11,257 nt of DNA from DASRSS01 sp035656335 (GTDB taxonomy: Bacteria > Actinomycetota > Actinomycetes > Mycobacteriales > Jatrophihabitantaceae): assembly GCA_035656335.1 (NCBI GenBank), contig DASRSS010000344.1:1-11257 (forward strand), given 5' to 3'. A program made the position numbers and the translations under genes. Below, one piece after another: positions 6,422 through 11,257 of the stretch. The number at the start of each line of letters is the position of its first letter. The stretch's first letter is position 1. The notes under the pieces are model-generated. The model saw only the letters and a list, made by a program, of their open reading frames with translations, did not search any database and had not been told where the DNA came from.

Positions 6422-7825
6422 TCAGCGTCCCTTTCGCGGCAGCGCCTGAACGAGCGCCGCGGTTCCGAGCGTGAGCGCGGCGAGCACCCACAGGCTGACG
6501 GTGAACGCGTGCACCAGGCCGCGTCCGGCCGCGTCGAAGAACACCACGCCGATCACCGCGACGCCGAGCCCACCGCCGACCTGCTGCGCCGTGGCGAGCA
6601 CGCCCGCCGCCGCACCGACGTGCGCCGGCTCGACGTCGGCGAGCACGGTCTGCGACAGCGGGACGAGAACGAGCCCGATGCCGAAGCCGATCAGGGCCAG
6701 CCCGGGCACCAGCTCGGCCGACGGTCCCGCGGACGGCGCGACCGCGAGCAGGACGCAGCCGAGGCCGACTGCGAGCGAACCGAGTGCCAGCACCTGCCGC
6801 CCCAGCCGGGCCTCGACGCCCGCGGCCAGCACCATCGCGAGGAAGTAGCCGACTCCGACCGCGGTGAACACGACGCCGGAGAACACCGGCGAGAAGCCGC
6901 GGCCGGCCTGCAGGTACAGCGCCAGCACGAAGAAGAACGCGGCCGGGACGAGGCCGAACGTCAGCCCGGCGAGCGAGCCGATCCGGAACCGGCCGTCGGC
7001 GAACAGGCCCAGGTGCACGAGCGGTGCGCGGCCGGCGAGGTCGCGGCGGCGCTGGTGGCCGACGAACGCGGCGAGCAGCACGGGCGCCGCGGCGAAGCTG
7101 AGCCACGACCACAGCGGCCAGCCGTACTGGCGGCCCTCGACGAGTGGCAGCACGACCGCGGTCAGGGTGAGCGTGATCAGCGCGGTGCCGAGGCCGTCCA
7201 GCCGCGCCCGACCGCCACGTGACTCCGGCAGCACGCGGCGCACCAGCGGCAGGATCACCACGCCGACGGGCACGTTGATCAGGAAGATCGCGCGCCAGCC
7301 GCCCAGTACGTCCGCGCTGATCAGCGCGCCGCCGATCAGCTGGCCCAGCACGCCGGCGATCCCCATCGCGAAGCCGTAGCCGGCGAACGCGCGCGGCAGC
7401 CAGCGGCCGGGGTAGACGCTGCTCAGGATCGCGAGCACCTGCGGCGTGAGCAGCGCACCTGCGGCACCCTGCAGGATCCGCGCCGTGACCAGCACCTCCG
7501 CGTTCGGCGCGAGCCCGCAGGTGAGCGACATCAGCGTGAACAGCGCGAGCCCGATGCTGAACATGCGCCGCCGCCCGTACAGGTCACCGAGCCGTCCGCC
7601 GCTGATCATGCCGACGGCGAAGCTCAACGCGTACCCGGCGACGATGAGCTGGACGGTGCCGGCGCCCGCGTGCAGCTGCGCGCCGATCGAATCGAGCGCG
7701 ACGTTCACGATGAAGAAGTCGAGGAACGTGACGAACGTGCCGGCGAGCACCACCAGCAGCGGTGCCCAGCGGAATCGCTCGTCGGTCGCCGGCGCTTCCG
7801 GCCGGGTCAGGGTCGCGGTACTCAT
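6422..7825 (-). CDS. MFS multidrug-type exporter, DHA2 (14-helix, EmrB/QacA) family
   Basis: This 467-residue inner-membrane carrier has the DHA2 hallmarks: motif D1 LDFFIVNVALDSI (35-47) in helix 1, motif A GGRLGDLYGRRRMF (76-89) in the loop between helices 2 and 3, RILQGAAGALLTP (116-128, motif B) in helix 4, and GIAGVLGQLIGGA (155-167, antiporter motif C) in helix 5. It should exchange protons for a drug, metabolite or lipid-like compound; the substrate is unknown. ATG 7825 is preceded by GAAAGG (complement of 7837-7842) at 11 bases, a weak but plausible ribosome binding site. It diverges from a MmyB-like regulator over 151 bp holding a large palindrome, so repression by that regulator is the natural hypothesis. 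There is no second exporter subunit nearby. Confidence 0.94.
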   Translation of the reverse strand: MSTATLTRPEAPATDERFRWAPLLVVLAGTFVTFLDFFIVNVALDSIGAQLHAGAGTVQLIVAGYALSFAVGMISGGRLGDLYGRRRMFSIGLALFTLMSLTCGLAPNAEVLVTARILQGAAGALLTPQVLAILSSVYPGRWLPRAFAGYGFAMGIAGVLGQLIGGALISADVLGGWRAIFLINVPVGVVILPLVRRVLPESRGGRARLDGLGTALITLTLTAVVLPLVEGRQYGWPLWSWLSFAAAPVLLAAFVGHQRRRDLAGRAPLVHLGLFADGRFRIGSLAGLTFGLVPAAFFFVLALYLQAGRGFSPVFSGVVFTAVGVGYFLAMVLAAGVEARLGRQVLALGSLAVGLGCVLLAVAPSAGPSAELVPGLALIGFGIGLVLVPLSQTVLADVEPAHVGAAAGVLATAQQVGGGLGVAVIGVVFFDAAGRGLVHAFTVSLWVLAALTLGTAALVQALPRKGR

Positions 7826-7897
7826 GGGTGCGATCGCCTTTCTGCAGCGTCGAAATCGAGAACGGCACAGATCGTGCGTGGTCCCGCGTACCGGTGT

Positions 7898-7943
7898 CGA
7901 TTACGTCCGAGGTCATGCCTGGACATGACCCGCGAGGTAATCG
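7898..7943. promoter_or_regulatory. four-armed 46-bp operator-like palindrome between exporter and XRE genes
   Basis: Four 7-bp arms share one centre (between 7920 and 7921) and are separated by exactly 6 nt each: CGATTAC (7898-7904), GGTCATG (7911-7917), CATGACC (7924-7930) and GTAATCG (7937-7943). Inner and outer pairs are both perfect. Read as half-sites they fit GGT(C/A)AT(G/C), forming two similar 19-bp dyads, GATTACG-TCCGA-GGTCATG (7899-7917) and CATGACC-CGCGA-GGTAATC (7924-7942), 25 bp apart. The right dyad reaches the -35 region expected for the XRE gene. This looks like tandem binding sites for a dimer pair, most likely the XRE protein. Confidence 0.75.
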
Positions 7944-7947
7944 CGGG
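7929..7947. promoter_or_regulatory. second inverted repeat overlapping the operator
   Basis: CCCGCGA-GGTAA-TCGCGGG is a perfect 7-5-7 inverted repeat that shares bases with the right arms of the larger palindrome. It lies over the place where the XRE -35 box is expected. It may be an independent site, or partly a result of the overlap and high GC. Confidence 0.5.
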
Positions 7948-7963
7948 GCCGCGCGCCGCTCGG

Positions 7964-7969
7964 TAGCGT
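7964..7969 (+). promoter_or_regulatory. probable -10 box (TAGCGT) of the XRE regulator gene
   Basis: TAGCGT matches TANNNT and ends seven bases before the ATG at 7977, again a leaderless layout without Shine-Dalgarno. The matching -35 position (about 7941-7946) falls inside the overlapping inverted repeats. Confidence 0.6.
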
Positions 7970-7976
7970 CACGCCC

Positions 7977-8861
7977 ATGACCGCATCCACCGCCCGCGTC
8001 GGCGCCGCGAAGGGACGCTCCGCGGACCGACCGGCGCCCCGTTCCGCAGCCCACGCGAGCAATCGCCAGAACCGTCCCGTGGGCGAGCTGCTGCGGGAGT
8101 GGCGCGAGCGGCGGCGGCTCAGCCAGCTGGAGCTGTCGATCCAGGCGGACGTGTCGACGCGGCACCTGAGCTTCGTGGAGACGGGGCGCTCGCGGCCGAC
8201 GCCGGAGATGATCCTGCGCCTGACGGAGCAGCTGGAGGTGCCGCTGCGCGAGCGCAACGCGCTACTGCTCGCGGGCGGTTACGCCCCGGCCTATCCGGAG
8301 CACGCGTTGGACCAGCCCGAGCTCGAGTCCGTACGCGGCGCGCTGCGGCAGGTGCTCGCCGGTCACGAGCCGTTCCCCGCCGTCCTGGTGAACCGCTGGT
8401 GGGAGCTACTCGAGGCCAACACCGCGATCGGGGTGTTCACCGCGGACGTCGCGCCGGAACTGCTTGCGCCTCCGGCGAACGTGCTGCGGCTCGCGCTGCA
8501 TCCGGACGGTCTCGCGCCGCGGATCGTGAACCTGCCCGAGTGGCGGGCGCACCTGCTCACCCAGCTGCGGCAACGCGCGCGGAGCATGGGCGATTCGCGA
8601 CTGCGCGAGCTGTACGACGAGCTGCTCGGCTACCCGGGCGGCCTGGCCGAGACGCCGACCGCGACCGACGTCGTGCTGCCGATGCGCTACCGGCACGGCG
8701 GCCAGGTGCTGTCGCTGTTCAGCATCACCGCCGTAGTCGGCACTGCCACCGACGTGACGGTCGACGAGCTGGCGATCGAGTCGTTCTATCCAGCGGACGC
8801 GGCAACCGCGGCCGCGCTGCGCGAGCTGGTCGCGATCAGCGGACGTGCCCGTCCCCGGTGA
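7977..8861 (+). CDS. XRE-family regulator with MmyB-like ligand-binding domain
   Basis: This 294-residue protein has a basic, low-complexity lead (1-33), then an XRE helix-turn-helix (about 36-92): ELLREWRERRRLSQLELS (37-54), STRHLSFVETGRSRP (60-74) as the recognition region. The rest is the MmyB-like sensor domain: AVLVNRWWELLEANTA (135-150), LRLALHPDGLAPRIVNLPEW, and the C-terminal strand region VVLPMRYRHGGQVLSLFS. Members bind fatty-acid-like ligands in a PAS-like fold (known from a solved family structure) and are common in actinomycetes, often next to short-chain dehydrogenase genes; here the partner is an exporter instead. Start ATG 7977 has a -10 box seven bases upstream. Its 3' end overlaps convergent proA by 26 bp. 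Autoregulation and exporter repression are inferred from the shared intergenic palindrome. Confidence 0.92.
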   Translation: MTASTARVGAAKGRSADRPAPRSAAHASNRQNRPVGELLREWRERRRLSQLELSIQADVSTRHLSFVETGRSRPTPEMILRLTEQLEVPLRERNALLLAGGYAPAYPEHALDQPELESVRGALRQVLAGHEPFPAVLVNRWWELLEANTAIGVFTADVAPELLAPPANVLRLALHPDGLAPRIVNLPEWRAHLLTQLRQRARSMGDSRLRELYDELLGYPGGLAETPTATDVVLPMRYRHGGQVLSLFSITAVVGTATDVTVDELAIESFYPADAATAAALRELVAISGRARPR

Positions 8862-10098
8862 CGATCCACTTGGTCGAGGTGAGTTCGGCCAGCCCCATCG
8901 GACCGCGGGCGTGCATCTTCTGCGTCGAGATGCCGATCTCCGCGCCGAAGCCGAACTCGCCGCCGTCCGTGAACCGGGTGGACGCGTTGACCATCACGGC
9001 CGCCGAGTCGACGCGCGCGGTGAAGCGCCGGGCCGCGTCCAGGTCGCGCGTGACGATCGCCTCGGTGTGGCCGGACGACCAGCGGCGGATGTGCGCGATC
9101 GCCTCGTCGATGTCCGCCACCACCCGCGCGGCCATGTCCAGCGACAGGTACTCGCGGGCCCAGTCGTCGTCGGTCGCGGGCTCGACACCGTCGGCGGCCG
9201 CGAACGAGTCGTCGCCGTGCAGTACGACACCAGCCGCCTGCAGCGCGGACGTGATGCGCGGCAGGAACGCGTCCGCCACCGCGGCGTGCACCAGCAGCGT
9301 CTCGGCCGAGTTGCACACGCTGACGCGCGAGGTCTTCGAGTTGACGACGATCCGCTCGGCCATGTCGAGGTCCGCGCTCGCGTCGACGTACACGTGCACG
9401 TTGCCGACCCCGGTCTCGATCACCGGCACCGTCGCGTTCTCGACCACGTAGTTGATCAGGCCCGCTCCCCCGCGCGGAATGATCAGGTCGACCAGCCCCC
9501 GCGCGCGCAGCAGGTGCCCGACGCTCGCCCGATCGGTACCGGGAACGAGCAGCACCGCGTCGCGCGGCAGGCCGGCCTTCTCGGCGGCGGCAGCGAGCAC
9601 GTCCACCAGCACCGTGTTCGACTGGTACGCGCTGCCCGAGCCGCGCAACAGCGCCGCGTTGCCGCTCTTGAGCGCCAGGCCGGCGGCGTCCACGGTCACG
9701 TTCGGGCGGGCCTCGTAGATCATCGCGACGACGCCGAACGGCACCCGCACCTGCCGGATCTCCAGCCCGTTCGGCTGGGTGTAGCCCCGCAGCACCTCGC
9801 CGACCGGATCGGGCAGCGCGGCGACGTCCCGCAGCCCCTGCGCCATCGCGGCCACCCGGCCGGCGTCCAGGGCGAGCCGGTCGATCATCGACTCGGCGAG
9901 CCCGGCGTCGCGACCGGACGCGACGTCGCGCGCGTTCGCGGCGAGGATCGCGTCGGTCGAGTCGACGAGCGCGTCGGCCATCGCGAGCAGCGCGGCGTCC
10001 TTCGCGGCGCGACCCAGCGGCGCGAGGTCGGCGGCGGCTTCCCGCGAGCGTGCGGCGACGGCGCGGACGTCCGCGTCGGAGGCGATTACCTCGGTCAT
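8836..10098 (-). CDS. proA: gamma-glutamyl phosphate reductase (glutamate-5-semialdehyde dehydrogenase)
   Basis: This 420-residue enzyme carries out step two of proline synthesis, NADPH-dependent reduction of gamma-glutamyl phosphate to glutamate-5-semialdehyde in the cytoplasm. The catalytic cysteine is Cys262 in RVSVCNSAETLLVH (258-271). Other family blocks are GVVAMIYEARPNVTVDAAGL (122-141), LKSGNAALLRGS (143-154), DLIIPRGGAGLI (204-215) and the late GGEFGFGAEIGISTQKMHAR (379-398). Length is standard. ATG 10098 is preferred: an in-frame start at 10161 would add 21 residues read from the palindromic spacer, and TAGGGT lies seven bases before 10098. It follows proB on the same strand after 93 bp, an unusually wide gap for this pair. 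Its last 26 bp overlap the XRE gene on the other strand. Confidence 0.98.
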   Translation of the reverse strand: MTEVIASDADVRAVAARSREAAADLAPLGRAAKDAALLAMADALVDSTDAILAANARDVASGRDAGLAESMIDRLALDAGRVAAMAQGLRDVAALPDPVGEVLRGYTQPNGLEIRQVRVPFGVVAMIYEARPNVTVDAAGLALKSGNAALLRGSGSAYQSNTVLVDVLAAAAEKAGLPRDAVLLVPGTDRASVGHLLRARGLVDLIIPRGGAGLINYVVENATVPVIETGVGNVHVYVDASADLDMAERIVVNSKTSRVSVCNSAETLLVHAAVADAFLPRITSALQAAGVVLHGDDSFAAADGVEPATDDDWAREYLSLDMAARVVADIDEAIAHIRRWSSGHTEAIVTRDLDAARRFTARVDSAAVMVNASTRFTDGGEFGFGAEIGISTQKMHARGPMGLAELTSTKWIVTGDGHVR

Positions 10099-10105
10099 GC
10101 GCTCC

Positions 10106-10111
10106 ACCCTA
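10106..10111 (-). promoter_or_regulatory. probable -10 box (TAGGGT) giving proA its own leaderless transcript
   Basis: The minus strand reads TAGGGT, ending seven bases before the proA ATG. A GTGACC hexamer (complement of 10131-10136) sits 19 bases upstream as a weak -35 candidate. The same stretch reads GGTGGAG and could alternatively act as a closely spaced Shine-Dalgarno, so a proB-proA mRNA is not excluded. Confidence 0.5.
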
Positions 10112-10118
10112 TGCATCG

Positions 10119-10182
10119 AGTGACGGATTCGGTCACCGAGTGACGCCGAAATCGCCGTCACTGATCATGAAGATCCGTCACT
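10119..10182. repeat. concentric 64-bp palindrome with four AGTGACG boxes in the proB-proA spacer
   Basis: Two inverted repeats share one centre (10150/10151). Outer arms: AGTGACGGAT (10119-10128) and ATCCGTCACT (10173-10182), 10 of 10 paired. Inner arms: AGTGACG (10139-10145) and CGTCACT (10156-10162), continuing past one C-C mismatch to CGA/TCG around an AA loop. The 10-nt stretches between inner and outer arms show no pairing at all. Boxes of the same orientation are exactly 20 nt apart. It follows the proB stop by 9 bp and ends 7 bp before the proA -10 box. No T-tract follows on either strand, so it is not a typical intrinsic terminator. Confidence 0.85.
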
Positions 10183-10191
10183 CAGTGGGTA

Positions 10192-11257
10192 TTACAGGGT
10201 CACCAGGTCGTCGCGGTGCACCAGCTCGCGGCGGAACTCGGCGGGCAGTTCGGCGGTCTTGTGGCCGAGCAGCGCGGGAATGTCGGCGGCGTCGAAGCCG
10301 ACCAGTCCGCGCGCGACCACCGTCCCGTCCGGCCCGACCAGCTCGACCGGTTCGCCGGCGTAGAACTCGCCGCGCACCGCGGTCACCCCCGCGGGCAGAA
10401 GCGACATCCGGCGCTGGACGACCGCGGTGACCGCACCCGCGTCCAGCACCAGCTTGCCGCGTGGCGTCGTCGCGTGGCGCAGCCAGAACAGCCGGGACGC
10501 CGACCGATCGCCGGACGGGTGGAAGTAGGTGCCCGCCTTGCCCGTCAGCGCCTCGTCGATGAGCGTCGCGGACGTGAGCAGCACCGGGATGCCCTCGCTG
10601 GTCGCGATCGCGGCGGCGTCGACCTTGGTCACCATGCCGCCGGAGCCGACGTGGCTGCCCTTGCCGGTGACGTCCACGCCGTCGAGCTCGGCCATCGAGC
10701 GCACCTCGTCGATGAATCGCGAGTCCGGACGGCTCGGCTTGCCGGTGTAGAGCCCGTCCACGTCGGAGAGCAGCACGAGCGCGTCGGCGTGGACGAGATG
10801 CGCGACCAGCGCGGCGAGCCGGTCGTTGTCGCCGAAGCGGATCTCGTGCGTCGCCACGGTGTCGTTCTCGTTGACGATCGGGATGACGTCCAGCGCCAGC
10901 AGCCGCTGCAGCGTCCGATCGGCGTTGCGGTAGTGGCCGCGCCGGTGCAGGTCGTCGGCGGTCAGCAGCACCTGCCCGACCCGCAGCCCGTAGCGGGCGA
11001 ACGAGGCCGCGTACCGTTCGGCCAGCTGCAGCTGCCCGACGCTCGCGGCCGCCTGCTGCGTCGCGAGGTCGCGTGGACGACGAGAAAGGCCGAGGGGCTT
11101 GATGCCGGTCGCGATCGCGCCCGACGACACGAGAACACACGAGCTGCCCTCGAGGCGACGGGCGACCAGCGCGGCAGCCAGCGCGGCGATGTTCGCGTCG
11201 TCGACGCCGCCCTCGGGCCTGGTAACCGACGACGAGCCGATCTTCACCACGACCTTG
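10192..11257 (-). CDS. proB: glutamate 5-kinase, missing only the first few residues at the window edge
   Basis: The open frame runs from the right edge (first full codon at 11256) to TAA at 10192-10194, 354 residues. It begins KVVVKIGSSSVT, the conserved N-terminal strand of the amino-acid kinase fold, so probably only about 5-15 residues lie outside. Other blocks are LVSSGAIATGI, the glutamate-binding VNENDTV, FGDNDRLAALVA, LLSDVDGLYTGKP, and GSGGMVTK (the family more often has GTGG). The C-terminal 80 or so residues form a PUA domain (GKLVLDAGAV to LLGHKTAELP). The enzyme phosphorylates glutamate with ATP, the first and usually proline-inhibited step of proline synthesis. An internal GTG at 11250 is not the start, since it would cut the first strand. 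proA follows after 93 bp. Confidence 0.97.
   Translation of the reverse strand, partial: KVVVKIGSSSVTRPEGGVDDANIAALAAALVARRLEGSSCVLVSSGAIATGIKPLGLSRRPRDLATQQAAASVGQLQLAERYAASFARYGLRVGQVLLTADDLHRRGHYRNADRTLQRLLALDVIPIVNENDTVATHEIRFGDNDRLAALVAHLVHADALVLLSDVDGLYTGKPSRPDSRFIDEVRSMAELDGVDVTGKGSHVGSGGMVTKVDAAAIATSEGIPVLLTSATLIDEALTGKAGTYFHPSGDRSASRLFWLRHATTPRGKLVLDAGAVTAVVQRRMSLLPAGVTAVRGEFYAGEPVELVGPDGTVVARGLVGFDAADIPALLGHKTAELPAEFRRELVHRDDLVTL

Noticed and set aside
10099..10161. Upstream ProA start adding 21 residues
   Set aside because: The extra residues are translated from the palindromic spacer and are absent from the family; ATG 10098 has a -10 box in place.
10139..10162. Intrinsic terminator after proB
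   Set aside because: A hairpin is possible but has a C-C mismatch and no run of T on either strand.

Overview
The window is very GC-rich and looks like chromosome from an actinomycete (Actinomycetota). The signs are third-codon GC bias, an LLM-class F420-type oxidoreductase, a MmyB-like XRE regulator, IclR and TetR regulators, and many start codons sitting 6-7 nt after a TANNNT-like -10 box, the arrangement of leaderless actinobacterial mRNAs. The genus cannot be fixed from this sequence alone. No rRNA, tRNA, CRISPR array, transposase or phage gene was found.

Layout. 1-461 (+) is the 3' end of a class III aminotransferase, overlapping a convergent six-helix membrane protein (449-1105, -). 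An APC-family amino-acid permease follows (1268-2560, +). Between it and the next convergent gene lies a 253-bp tandem array of 19-nt units of two types (2578-2830). On the minus strand, a low-molecular-weight tyrosine phosphatase-like gene (3501-3974) overlaps a short fructosamine-kinase-like gene (2840-3520), a likely protein or sugar-amine deglycation pair. An IclR regulator diverges from it across a 45-bp promoter region (4020-4805, +). An LLM oxidoreductase and a TetR regulator form a tightly coupled pair (4927-6404, +). A DHA2-type MFS exporter (6422-7825, -) and a MmyB-like XRE regulator (7977-8861, +) diverge from a 151-bp region holding a striking four-armed, 46-bp operator-like palindrome. 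The last part is proline biosynthesis on the minus strand: proB (enters from the right edge, 10192-11257), then proA (8836-10098), separated by 93 bp that carry a concentric 64-bp palindrome and a probable separate proA promoter.

How the genes work together. ProB and ProA carry out the first two steps from glutamate to proline. The phosphatase and kinase probably act in sequence on ketosamine adducts or their phosphates. The XRE regulator very probably controls the exporter and itself. The TetR protein probably controls the LLM enzyme. The aminotransferase and APC permease both handle amino acids or amines, but nothing here ties them into one pathway.

The protein-coding genes are mostly ordinary. 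The least explained material is intergenic: (1) the two-type 19-nt array with a repeated super-block order, (2) the concentric AGTGACG palindrome between proB and proA, and (3) the four-armed palindrome between the exporter and XRE genes. No clearly new multi-gene system is visible. No coding gap longer than 300 bp exists; the longest, 2561-2839, is almost entirely the repeat array.
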